Source of the DNA: Anoplopoma fimbria
Lineage: Eukaryota > Chordata > Actinopteri > Perciformes > Anoplopomatidae
Assembly (NCBI RefSeq): GCF_027596085.1
Contig: NC_072470.1
Coordinates: forward strand, 5,462,320 to 5,526,319
Direction: 5' to 3'
Length of the DNA: 64,000 nucleotides
Position numbers and translations under genes: made by a program. The notes under the pieces are model-generated. The model ran no database searches. It was not told where the DNA came from and saw only the letters and a list, made by a program, of their open reading frames with translations. Position 1 is the stretch's first letter. The number at the start of each line of letters is the position of its first letter. Positions 33,901 to 47,600 of this stretch are shown here, one piece after another.

Positions 33901-36900
33901 CAAATAAATGTATTCAGACTAGAATTTGGAGAATTTACTGTATCTTGTGTACATCTTGTGTACAGTAAATGCCTCACAGCATTCGCACGAGTGCTCGTAC
34001 ACATACATATCCAAATAGGCTGAACGCATGATATGGAAAACATACACAGCAAAGTCATTCTCATCCAATGACCATGCATCAACAGCACGACACACACAAA
34101 ATGTCTGAATGTCTGATGCATGCTGTTATTTTCTTTTCTTACAATCAGAGCAAGAGCTAGAAAACGTTTTGAGTGTGGTGTGTATCACTGATCAAGATGC
34201 AACTATCTGAAATGACCTATGAAACTGCCCCCGCTTCTGATCCATGATGAAATCCTACAGCTCCCAATGGGCTAAACACACTCAATGGAGAAAATTTTTC
34301 CCTTTCTGTCAGTAATGATCTGAGGTAACAAGATGCATCAGCACAAACATCCGGACAGAAATACCAACTTACTATGGCATGGACTGACTGAATTAATGTA
34401 GAGTACTAAAAACAAAGACAGTCGATAGATAAATTATAGAACAGGTGCTCGCAGGTCGTCATCAAAATCTATAAACATATTTTGATATCCATGCTTTTTA
34501 ACAAAAAAACACAAGAAAGTAAAAAAGGAAACACCAAGAAATCTGTTTTTCTACTTTAAATGGCCTTCAACATGTATTACATATATTGTTCTTGAACTAG
34601 CAGATTTCTTGGTGCAGTTGTTCACATTACACTTGCAGCAATAACAAATGTATTAAAGCGGTCTAAAGTGCATTGTAGCTGCTTTTGGTACGTTGTCGGG
34701 ATAAGCAGGACTCAATCCATAAAAACTGACTTTACAGGCTATGGGATTTTAAGGGTCAGTTCACCTAAATTGTGAAAAGAAAAAAACATTTCTCACTTAC
34801 TCTTAGTTGTATCTAACCAGCTGATAGTTTTGATTTAGTTTGACAACTTTTTGCGATATCCGTCTGTGATATGTTTGCCTCCACCCCAATACAATGGAGC
34901 TGGTTTGAATCTAATTAGTGTTGTACACAGAATTTAAATCAGTTTAAAAGTCCACAGTCATGCAAATGGCTATGTGAAGGCTGATGAGAAAGTAATTTGT
35001 TTTTCAGGGATTTGACCATAAAACGAAGTATAAATTGAACCATCATGTGGTCAAACTTTTTAACTATGCAATAGTTGAGGAGACATTTTATTTAAAATTG
35101 CAAATGTCAACCTTATGGTTTCAATAGAGCAAAAAGTCAGTAGGGTTCATCTTCTGGAAACCATGGATGTCTGTACAAAAATTGCACAGCAATTGATTAA
35201 ATCCATAAAAACAAAAACGGATAATTTGGATATCTCAAAATCTGGACAAATCAAATTAAAGAAATCTGCATGGCTAGATGGCACTATAGGGAAGTGAGAA
35301 AACGTGTTTTGGGTGAACAGACCCTTTATTTACATTGAATATAAAGCAACGTAACTAGGTCAGTTTGTTTGTGATGTCACATTCACAGGTGCATTTCAAA
35401 ATCAGTATGATTTACCTCAAACGAATCCACTACATATTAAATGTGATTAACACTACTACTGCCAAAGAAAACATTTTTAACGCAATTTCTCTGTAAATAA
35501 ATGCATATCAGACAACCCACTTGATCAAGGGCTCAGACTTACAGACTGGTCTTCATTGATCGGGTCCTGGACGCTGCCTGTGTTCTGGGGCACCCAGGGA
35601 GGGTCAAATATGGGGACACAGGGCATGCCCAGTATAGGAGATGGCAGAGTGAAGTTGATGCTGGGTGGAGGGATCTGAAACAGATAAATATAGTACAAAT
35701 TAGGTCAAAGTAGCTTAGTCTTTTGAGACGGTTTGTTCTAAATTAATTATTTAGCCCTTTATCAGCAAAACTGTGCTAGCATTGAGATTAAAAAACAATT
35801 ATTGACCTTTCTGGACAACCTTTTGAAGTGGACAAATATCACTTTGGGGGATGAATATCAACAAGACACCATTATCATGTGTACCTTAAAGATCTGCTGG
35901 GCTCCTTCCTCCATGCGAGGCCACACCTGGTAGCGAAAACGCCACAGTGTGTAAAACTTCAGGACGGAGTTGATGCGCTGGCAGGCCTCCTGGTGCTGGA
36001 ACTCCGCCATCATCATTTCGGTCACCGCGTCGGGGACCTTTACCGCACACAGGAGGAACATGGCAGCTGGAGGGGATTCAGAGAGGGTGGAGGGGGGAGG
36101 AATGAGGAGAGGAATGAATTAAAAAAAAAGGGAGTGAAGAGGTCAAGAGAGAGGACAAGAAAAAGAGGTAGAGACGGAAAGGGCAGGAAAGAGGAAAGGA
36201 AAAAAAAGGTTGAAGCCAAAGGAAAGGAGGTCAAAGAAAGGTGGAAAGGGGATGAAGAGAGGTACATTATTAAAGAGAACAAAGCTGACCTAAACCTAAT
36301 GAAATGAAGTACTTCATGTATGCTTTCACAATCTAAAATCATGAACATTAATACACTTAATACACAACAGATCACTGATTCCCAGCCTGATGGCCGACTC
36401 ACCAGCAGCAGCTGCCATATGTTCATCCACACTGAGCAAGAGCTCCCAGGCTGCAGGCTGGATGTCTCCATACATGTCGTCGGTCAGGATGTGAGCTGCC
36501 TTGATCAGCAGTGAGAGAGGAGCTGGTGACAGGCTCATCACCTGAGAATCACAAACCAATAACAAAGAACATCTGATTAACAGCAGTTTGGTTATAGATA
36601 GTGTATTTGGTAATATTCTTGTCATTTCGTCTTCTGAATAAGTAAAAAAATAGTTCACCTGGTTGCGGATGTATTTGAGCATGCCGGTATCCTTCTTCCC
36701 CTCTGTGTTGGGGTCATTGGGTCTTCTCTTCATAGACGGGGTCCTCAGGCAAGACTTGTCTGAACACTGAAGGCCCAGAAATGTTCATTAACCATCACAG
36801 AACAGAAATTTAAAAACAGGACAGGCAGTTTGTAAAACCTACCTCTTTACTCTTCTTGGCACGTGCCCCAATAAAACCAGAGGAGGCGCTGTCCTCTCTC

Positions 36901-39900
36901 AGGCTGTCCACCGTCTCACCGTACACAAGCTTGATGGCGCGGACCAGACGGGCACAGGAGCGGCTGTGGTGCTGGTAGCAGCGTGGGTGGCAGAAGTCTA
37001 CATGGGTACAGATGAAACTCTGCTGGTTGCACAGCAGGATCATGATCTGTGCCATGAGAGAAGAGAGGAGAGGAGAGGGGAGGAGAGGGGAAGTCAGTGT
37101 GTATGTAGGAAGGAACACACCATATGCACTCATGCACATATTAAAGGACCATACATGGAGCCAGGACATGTTGCTATGGTAGTTGTCCTCTGCTCCTCCA
37201 GAGCCCTGACCCTCTGGTTCTATGCTGGGTTCACTGGTGCTGAAGGGACTGCCTGCAACAGGAAACAAGCACATGAACATTTTTAAAATCATACAATTGT
37301 ATCTCTTATAGGATAGCAATATAAATATTTAAATTACAAATGGCAAAGGTGAATGAAACTAAAGATTAATGTCATCCAGACTTGTTTTGTCCGTGTCTCA
37401 CCTATGTCAGTTACAGTATCCCTGCTGTGTGTTTGTGATAGCAGCCCTTCATCGTTCTCTGACTCGGAGTCCTGACGGGGCATCTTGGTGCTCTTGAGGC
37501 TCCCGGCCCGGCGTATGGAGGACAGAGAGCCACCTTTCTTAATGCGGAAACTGCGAGCCCCTTTGATCTGAAGCAGCCGGGAGCCTCCGATGCGAATCTT
37601 TCGTATTGGTGCTGGAGGTGAGGGAAGTGGGGCGAGATTATCTAAATTATTTTCGATGGTAAGCAGACAGAGCATTAATAAACCCGAATGGCCTAGTCTG
37701 TACGACACCTGATCTCACCTTGAACTTCCTGTTGCTTCTTGTCATCACAGGTGGTGTCAGACTTCAGCGTATGGCTGCTGCTGTTGAGCGAATCGTGTCC
37801 GTCCTCGTCGTCAAGGATGCCTGCAAAGCTGATCTTCCTCTCGTAGCGCTGGCGGCCGAGATCCGGGTCCAGGCGCAGGCGGCAGCTGTCCAGATCCTAC
37901 AGACAACGTGTGAGCAGGAATGACACATTTTCTTTTAATGTAAGGTGCATGTTTATGAATAAAAACACATTTATTCCAGATATAATTACCAAACTTTCAT
38001 CAAATCTCTAGATGCCATGATACAATAATCTGTCTTGTTTTTTGTAATGATTATCAAAGAGAAAATGCACACATTGAAATGCATATAGTTATGATTTGAC
38101 TACTGACCACCAGTGGTTCGGTGCGTGGGCGTGGTAAGCAGGGAAAGGTCTCTCGCAGGAAAGTGGTGATTTCCAACAACAGCTGGCAGGCAGCCATCTT
38201 CAGAGCAAAGGGGCAGCCACATTTCGTAGGATTGACTGTGTCTTAAAAATAAAACGATGTGGTTAGAACATTGAAATGTTTGTTAGTAAAAAAAAAATTA
38301 ACTCAAAGTCCAGCTTTCTACTGTGACACCACAATAAGTTAAGTAAGAATGATTTTGATGATATTTTACTGTAATTCTTCAAAAAATGTATATTTTATTA
38401 AACCAACAATCCACCAAAGATGTGCTGTTAAGGCATTAAACTCTCCTCTGACTCACTGTCATCCAAATAGTCCTCTTCCTCGTCTTCTTTTCTCATCCTC
38501 CGTTTGGTCTCTTCGTCAAAAATGTAACCCAGGATGTTTGCAGGGCTCTCGCTGTCAGAGTGACAGAGTTCACTGAGCCTTGTGCCGATTGCCTGAGTGG
38601 TTAAACAACAGGGAAAAACTCACATAAACATATTCATATTATGAATTCATACCCTGGATAACTGACGCCAGAAATCTTGAACTCACGTCTCCCCACTGGC
38701 AGAAATGTTTGGCAGCGTTCCACTGGAGCTTCTGGTTTCTTTTGTTGCCCACAATAGGTGAACGACCTCTGGAGAGCCCTCTCTTGGTAATGTTTACGTG
38801 GTGGCCCTTCATCCACTCCGGCCAGTTGCCACGGTTACAGCGGTGCACGAATCGGGCACATTCGAGGAAGAGGGAGGCTCGGGCCACGACTGGAGCTTCC
38901 TAGAATAACCAGAATGTAAATAAGAGATGTTAATGTCAGCGGTTACAAAATAGAAGTGAATACGTGTGTTCTTGAACATACCAGGTCCAGAGCAGCAGCA
39001 AGGATGGAGGCGTCAGGTATGGTTCCCGGCTCGCAGCAGTTCAGCAGGAACTGGAAGCGTTTCATGCCCTGCCGAATGGCGCCCAGATTCACCACATTCT
39101 TGTTCTTCATGGCCTCCTGACTGGCTGCTAGACGCTCTTGAAAACCGTGTGGTCCTGAAGAAAAGTAAGAAGGAAAGAGAAGACGAAAGGGGAGAAGAGG
39201 AGAGGAGAGGAAAAGAGAGGAGAATAGAATAGAATAGAGTATAATAGAACAAAGTGAAGAGATTTTATTTTTTATTTTTAGAAAAAGCATATTTGGATGC
39301 AATGGTTTGTAAAGACTGCACTGAAGATTATATTTAGACATTGCATGAAGCAACATCACCATCCAGGACATTTGACAAAAAGCACTGAAGAGCCACCAAC
39401 AAATGAAGCTGAGTGAGAAATGGACACACAGCCATCGGCGGTGGTTACACTTGGATTTGATTTTAACGTCATCTCAGAGACACAAAAACAATTACATAGA
39501 GAGTAATGGGAAAAAAGACCCTCTTCAGGTCTCTTGTATAATAGGTTTTCCATTAAGGGATCTAATAAATCACGCTGAAATGACAAGTGTAACCAAAGCC
39601 GTACAGAGGAAAGCTCTCTGTGGACCATTCTATTTGATCACTTCACTGAAACTCAGGCATTGGAAAATACCACCAGACATCACCACAGAAGAGACGGATA
39701 GAGCACTGACAGCGTCATGCTTGACACAGTAGCACAGAGATACGCTCGACACTAGAAAGATGGTTTCATAGATATAAGAGTTGATCCCACACCTCGGTTC
39801 CTCTCTTTCCACCAGTGAGTGAAAGAAAGAGGGAGGGGGTCATTGTTGAAGAGAACAGGACGTGCATAGTTGGAAAGAAGGGGATGTAAAGTCGGTGATA

Positions 39901-40930
39901 TAACACATTTGTGCCAATCAGTCTGAAAAACAAGGTGTATTTTTACAAACTAGACACTGATGGGTTGAAAGTACAACATTTAGGCCAACAGAGTGTAGCA
40001 GGCAGCCGTCCGGCCGAGCTGACATGGAGAATGGCGGAGGGAGGAACTGGCAGAAGAGAAAAAGACCACGACTTGTGAGGAAAGACACGACACCACACGG
40101 ACAAACAGAGGCAGGGACACGAAGAGAGAGAGAGAGAGAGAGAAATAGACAAAGGACGATGGGGCGTGGGTGGGCAAGGGGCACCCCGGGGTGGGGGAGG
40201 TCTACCATCTTTCTCTTCTGTGTGGTGAAGCTTGGATGGATTCCTCCTGCCAGACCTCCATTTACCGAGCCGCTTGAAGAAATTCTCCTCCTCGTCCCTG
40301 GCGAACTCCGGCCCCACCGCGCCCCCTTCAGTCAGCTTCACCGCGCTGGTGAACTTCACCTAAGACACATAAACACACCTGATATTGGATCTGTACATTT
40401 GTTTCTTTCATATCAGTTATCTTCAAATAACTCTTCAGTTTTAGTCTATGTTATTTCATCTTTCAAAATAAAAGTCTAAATGCTGTTTTAGAGCCTTTTC
40501 CATTTCATTTCTTTATTTATGTAGACACATTTAGTCAAATGTAAATGGATAATGTGTCTGAATAATAATGTAATCAGCCATAAATATATCCATTATTAAC
40601 CCATATTTATTATTTTTATCTAATAATATTTAGGTTTTTTTTACATAATAATGCTAACTTATGGGTGTGCCTGATTCCGACAGCGGCTACCCACTATGTT
40701 ACCCCCACTGACCTTTGAACTCTGACGTATGAAGGAGAGTCGATCCACTGAGCTGATGTCCAGCAGGTCCTCAACACCGTCCGTCAGTCCAGAAAGAGAG
40801 GAACGCTTCAGCCAGTTGCCTGGAGACACGTGAATTAAAAAGAAAGAAAATGTACAAGAACAAATTACACTGCAGAATAAAGGAATGTATAACGTATTGC
40901 ACACACTGGGTTATGAAGGCTAGTACACAT

Positions 40931-40963
<33 letters not shown>

Positions 40964-43900
40964 GGGTTGAAGAAGAGTAGAGGAAGAAAAGGGTCGAGCA
41001 TTCCCTGATCGTTATTTTACAGTCACATAGATTCACAGACTGAGGGTTCATTCAAAAATTATACAAAAACTTTTTATTAGACAATTTAAAAATAAGACCC
41101 TGGTCCAGTGGTATTTGCAAATACACAATAAGACTCATTATGAAAAACCAATGTAACACATTAATCTACAATTTCAATATGTGAATTAAAGGTTACAAAA
41201 CTAACACTAACTACACTAGTTACTGCAACTCTGCTGAGCCCATTCAGGTTAATATTTACATATCTGAATGCTTTAATTTGTGATAATTGCTTGTTAGTAA
41301 TTTTGTAGCTTTAGCTGAGTCTCACCTGGTAGCCTTCACTTGGTATAACACTAGTTTCTTGCTATAGGTTATCTGTGCAGTTGGCTCTAACAGTGTTTGA
41401 ATTAATAGAGCAGCATATTGCAGAGAAAAGTCTGTACCCTACATCCATCTGATACAATTTGCAAATGCAGTTTGACCCGGGCCTTTAACATTCTACACAT
41501 TGGGAGAGATGACCAACACAAACAGACATGAAACAAATACTGTATGAAGATGGTTCCACATCCACATACGTAAGACAGAGAGAGTGAGTGGTAGGCGAAC
41601 TGTCCCACGGCATGCTAAGGCACAAAAAGGAACAACAAACAGACCAAAGAGATGAAGTGAATCGGCCTCACGGCAGGTAATGTTCCAATGTTTGACATAC
41701 AAAACACAGCATGTTAGAGTGAAATTCAAGGTGACTCCTGGGACAGCAAATGCGATGAGGTATGGTCATGGGAATACACACGTTTAGTAGAGCTGAGTGA
41801 TTTGGAAGCTTTGTTTGCCACTGTCGATATGGTTAGCATGCACAATGCAAATAAGAAAAGTATGCTGTCTTTGACTAAATCCGCACACTCTTTGACATGA
41901 AGTGTTTTATGTTGTTTTTCAAGTGGGCTTGTATTCACATCACTTCTTAGGTGGGGACTTTATTTATTTATTTAAGGCTTATGTTGCATTAAGTGGAAAA
42001 ATTTGAGGGGGATTAAAAGATTTAATAGATAAAAAGAGTGTTTATTTAAAAGTGTTTATTTAGATTCTACACTATGACATTTCTAAATTTCCCAAAAATC
42101 TATTAGACATAATCCTGGTCTTCAACATGATAAATGCTCTTACCTATTGGCAGCTTCAGTTTCTTGCGAAGTGAAATGCGACGCGACCTGGAACGAGAGC
42201 GCCGGTCGGTGGTGGTGCCAGAGTGCGCCGTGGTGCACTCCGAGGTGTCCTGCTCTGATTGGCTGCTGGTGTCACTGGCGGCACTCTGCGACTTAAACAT
42301 CTTCCTCCAAAAGTCCTTCCTGCCCAGCAGAGCACCCGGGATCTGCTCTTCACTGGAGGTACAAGGAGGAAGCAAAGGAAGGTCGGATTTAAATGTTTAC
42401 ACGAGGATTAAAAACTTCAGCTTACACAAATTTGTATATCTTTTAGTGTACATACAACATTTAACACTGTGACCTGTTGTTTTTTTTTTTTGAAGGGGGG
42501 AGGGGGGGAGGAGAGAGAAGCAACAGGAAGAGTTTGAAATGTTTTTCCTTTTTTGAGCAGAGAAATGGCAGCTGGGCTCGACATAGATGGTGCTATATGG
42601 AGATGCTGTGAGGTGGACACTCACTGTTCGGGTGTCTGGGGGGGTCTACTGGAGATGTAGCTGCGACACTCATCTGCAGCACTGGACACCTGACCCTTCT
42701 CCCCGGACACACCCGCCTCTGACCTGCGCACACACACACATACCCCGACACACAGACAGAGCACTCAGGCCACCTGGTTCAGACGCCGAGTGAACTCTCC
42801 TGATGCAGGAAACCCTCCTCATGTGATTTTCCATGGAACGTTTTTCATTCAGTGAAATTAGGTTTATTAATTCCAATTATTTTGTTTGAAAAGAGGTTTC
42901 CATTTTAGATGTTTGGCAAGCTGAGCTAACTTATTGTGTTTTCCAAATACTTTACTCATCCCTGTGGGTGCAAATCATCGACTACACGAAAAACCTAAAA
43001 CTAAAAGGAAAGAAAACTATATAACAGGTTGACTGATCATCCATATTAAAAATTTAATTAGTTCGACATTTAAATATTAAATCCATGACATCTCCATTTT
43101 ATCTATTCTTAGTACCAGATTATATGCTTTATTTCTTTCCAGAATGTTTCCTCCGTAATTAATACTCATTTATGGACCTATGCCACTAATATGCAAACCC
43201 TCCATGCACATATGCCCAAGTGCACTTATTTATTTTTCTATGCCATTTTATAATCTAACTCAATTCAAACCATTTATTTCTTCATTTTTTTGAATACTGT
43301 AGGTTATTACTTAAATTCCTAAAAATGAATGTAAAGGTAAGTTCCATTTCTAAAAGCTGAAATTAGATACGGCACAGGAAGATTCTTAACACCTGTCATG
43401 CAGGTCTTTTGGGGAGGAAACCAGAGCTCCTGGAAGAAACTCAGGATAAACATGCAAACTTCCGATATAAGGCTCCAGCCAGGGGGGAAACCATGCTGCC
43501 AATTGCAAATCATGTAAATCTTGCAATCATGTTTGGCTCTGAACTATAATGTGGTTTCTTAAACTGGCTCCTCACTTTCTACAGGGTGCAAGGTGCTTTA
43601 ATGCTGTCATGTGACTTCCATTTCTAGTTTGGTGGTCACACGATGAGGCATAAATATAGGAGGGGCCTCCTGGCAGGGCTGCCTCTTGGCCACCAGCCAC
43701 ATCATTTTGAAGATAACATCAAATCAGTCACTCAAGCAAGAAAAACAGATGCAGACAGGACAGAAAAAAAAAATAAAGAAAATAAAAACAGCCAGCAGGG
43801 ATGAGAAGCGTAGCTCTGATTTTGACATAAAAGGAGATAGTAAGACCTCACGCAACCAATCGCTGTGATTGGATGAGAAATATTATGTTACCACTATAAG

Positions 43901-44587
43901 GGGAGGGGCGTTTAAGGTCTATGCTCAAGGACACTTCAACATTAATCAGCAAATGATCAGTAAAAGACATTTTTTGTTGCTTTAACTTAAAAATATGATG
44001 TCATTGAGACCATTTCTGGCCGCTGATTGGCCAGTACCTCCTGAGTCCGGGCTGTTTGGTCTCTTCCTTCTCTTCAGGTTTCTTGGTGGTGGCGACCTTC
44101 TCGGCGCTGTCAAGGAGCGCGCTCAGTGCCACCCTGCGGAATACATTTCCATGGGCCTCCTTAATGAACTGCACCAGCTGGCGGATGTCACAGTACAGAC
44201 CCTGGGAAGGAAGAGGGTGGCAAACAAGTGAGAGAAAGAGAGGGATGTGCGAGTGGAATGGAGTGTGAACGACAAGGCATGTCAGAGCAAGAAAATTGAC
44301 TGGTAGGACCTAGAATCAGGCTGATACTGTACTGTACTGTGCAGTCAGCATCAAACAATGTGCATGTTTACATATGCATATATGCATAAATGGCTGATGT
44401 ACTGTATATGAGGGCGCTCAAGTTTTTTAAGACAACAGCTCCAGCTTGTGAGTGGGTGGCCTCTGATCCTGTGCCATAATCAAGCCTGCCTTGAAAAGTG
44501 TGTCATCTTCCGCCAACGTGCAGCAGCCATGCCAGCCTCGAGGCTTTCTAGGCAACACGAGTGGTCATGGTACCTCAGTACTCTTAC

Positions 44588-44618
<31 letters not shown>

Positions 44619-47600
44619 TAGACAAATACGAAGACAGGGTTATTATCAACCAACTATTGAATATAATACAGGTCATTGATTGCTGCACTATAACCGCTCT
44701 GAAATTGTTCATTTAGAGTTTTCGTCTCCTCTTCCTTGTGTTTGAAATGTTTTTTTGCTGTACAGAATGAGCTTGCCTTTGCCTTCAATACAAAAATAAA
44801 AGTCTGAGAAGAAACACTCTAAGACACTCTGCAGACATCATGTGAGACAAAAAAGGCAAGTTATCATTAGTCTGTGAAACAAGTAGAAGGTGCTAGCATC
44901 CGTTGGAGCACAAGTATTAAGTAGGTTGTCTGCCCAAGTCCCGATATTATAGGGATCAGTTGATGCCTTTTTCAATTAATATATTCTTCCTGTATTTGTA
45001 AAAAAAGAGCAGAAAACTCTAGTTAGTGTCTTTATTCACACAGTGAGATTAAGTACCTCTCATGTCCAATTCATCATGTATGACAAGACATTAACAAAGG
45101 CGGCATAAGTGATTGTTCGTCTTTAGGCTCAGTACAAAATGAGCCATTAATAATTCAACTACAGCATCCTGCCAAAGGAAATATACGAGTTTGTGAATCT
45201 AGCGGGAGTACAACTGATATGTGAAGCACGGCCTGCATCGAGGTAGAGCCACAGAGGCTGCTGAAATGAAAACACAGAGAGAGCCAGATGGACAGATGAT
45301 TTTTCGCACACCGCTCACCAGGTTCTCGGGGCTATGCAGCTCGTGTGTGGTCGAGGCGCAGCGGGTGATGAGAGACTTGAACATGCAGCCCACCACCACC
45401 GCCTCCATATTCTGGGCCACGGACTTGTTGTCCCCCGTGGTGAAGTTGTTCCCGAAGCCTGCCTTGTCTGGAAGCAAGAGGGAGGCGGGAGAGACCACGG
45501 ATCACACACAGGGGGTGGTTTAGTCAGCGCGGGGACAACATTATTGACGGCTGACCAACTTGAGTATAAAACAGTGAGCCAGTACAAGAGGGAGGGAAAG
45601 GGGGGGCAAAGGAAAAGGGTCCATTAAGCATATGGGGGAGAAGCAAACTGAAAAGGATTCTGGGTAGGGGATAAGGGATACATGCAAGTGACTAAGGCCT
45701 GCTCTACAAACATGTATATATATAAAAACGAGTATGGGGCTTATTCTCTTGGTCCAGTTAAACTAGCTATGCATATATATATATATATAAGCTCTATAAA
45801 TACCAGATTTATTCATACAAATTTTGTTGCAGGCGAGTTTTGTCACTTTCGGAGAGAGTGAGGGGTGCAGCAATGGAAGCGGTGCCTAGGGAAGGGTCTG
45901 ATCAGGTGAATATATTCATCTTATTGCTATTATTATTGACTGTTATTGATTATTGATCATGGGTATCTACCGATGTTTCTTTTTTTCGCCCTCCTGGACC
46001 TCTCACCTGCACTGCCGTACTCTGCAAGAGAAAAGAGGCGGGGCACAAGTTGATTGACATCAGGCCAGCACAGACATGTATGCGGCGTCAGAAAGGACGT
46101 GGCACCCCACCTCTGGGAGGTGAACCTCGAGACGCACACACACAGATTGCCACTCGCAAAAATAAAATAAAAAACACACACCAAAGAACTTAACAAGGTA
46201 CTCTTTTCTCTTTGAGAATTAAAACACTCATCGGTTCAGTAACTTGCCAATTGCACGGTATTTTTTTTATGCTATGGTTGTGCTGATTGTATTTACCGTG
46301 TTCAAAACTGAATTGGCATGTACAATGTGTCTCAATGCTCAGCAATAAAGCCACTGATTGAGCAGAGATGTAATGGGCAAAGCTTTGGATTGGCAAGTGT
46401 ACAGAATGGATGAGTGAGTAAGGAAGGTAGGATTCAGCTCAAGTGGATGAAGTAAAAGAGGGGAGATGGAAGCAGGAGGACGAGGACGTAAGGGACGAGC
46501 AGAGACAAGTGGAAGGAGGAAGGGAAAAAACAGATACATAAACAGTGATAGCGCTGGAATGCAAAGTCGAAGTGCAGGGTGAGACAGCGGCACTACTAAT
46601 TCAGCTTTGTCGACCACATTGGAACGGGACTACTAACTTTTTTATTTTATACTACTATGTAATGTTGCACCCACACTAAATATTTGAATGCGATATAGAT
46701 TTGAATGGTTGTGAAATATTTGTATAATAAACATAACTGAGTTTGCTTGAGCGTAAACATCTGCACACGATTAGTAATTTAACTACTTTGAAAATGGATT
46801 ATTGGGAATGTTGACAGCTTAGCAGGTATTTGATAATGACATAAGTGATAATAAGCAAATGTTTGCATGCTAACACAGTATACTAATATGATGAATGTGC
46901 TCAAATTATACCTTTTAAACATGTAAGCATGGTCACTGTGCATGTCAGCATTCTGACTTTTGCATTTGTCCTAACAGAGCTGCTAGCATGGCCGTAGACT
47001 CTAAAATAATCACCACCATATTAATCCGTAATAGAATACTGACTTCTTTCAGCATCAACCTAACCTGAATCATATCGGTATTCAAAACCAATGTCGGTCA
47101 ATCCCCGATGCACCTACATTTGCCATCAGCGCATATGCATATTTTTGTGTGTCAGGATCTGCATCTGGTCCCACTCACACACACCACCATACTTACTGTC
47201 AGTGATGGGCTCCATGCAGAAGCCCAGCAGTGCATGCAGGAAGTCCACAATGTTATTGAGAGAGTCTTTGTTGACGTACTCGTGCATTGTCTGTCGAAAC
47301 TGCACCTTGTCCAGCTTGTAAAGGCTGGTCAGGCAGTTCTGGGCCTGAAAGGAAAGAATTGGAAAAGGATGTATTCAGGAATTCAGGAATAAAGTTTCCT
47401 TGTTTGCAGGATGTGCTATTTTCAGCATTTTTTAAAATTGATTCACATGAAAGGTATCAGCTGTCTAGACAGATTTGTATTTCTCCAATACGACTTAATA
47501 TAATAACAAACATATTGATCTGCATCGAAATAGAACGGCAGCTGCTTCTCACTGAAGTTTGAACCCATCGCCCTTGCAGCATTCATATTGGTTTCATTAA

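Noticed and set aside
35879..36307. Lys/Glu/Arg-rich plus-strand frame
   Set aside because: Purine-rich intron and antisense of UNC80 exon 32. Low complexity, no homology recognised.
40024..40479. Plus-strand frame with Arg-Glu repeats
   Set aside because: Produced by a GA microsatellite in UNC80 intron 21 and antisense of exon 21.
44588..44616. Poly(A) tract as the tail of a processed pseudogene
   Set aside because: No exon-like or cDNA-like sequence precedes it and no flanking duplication is visible.
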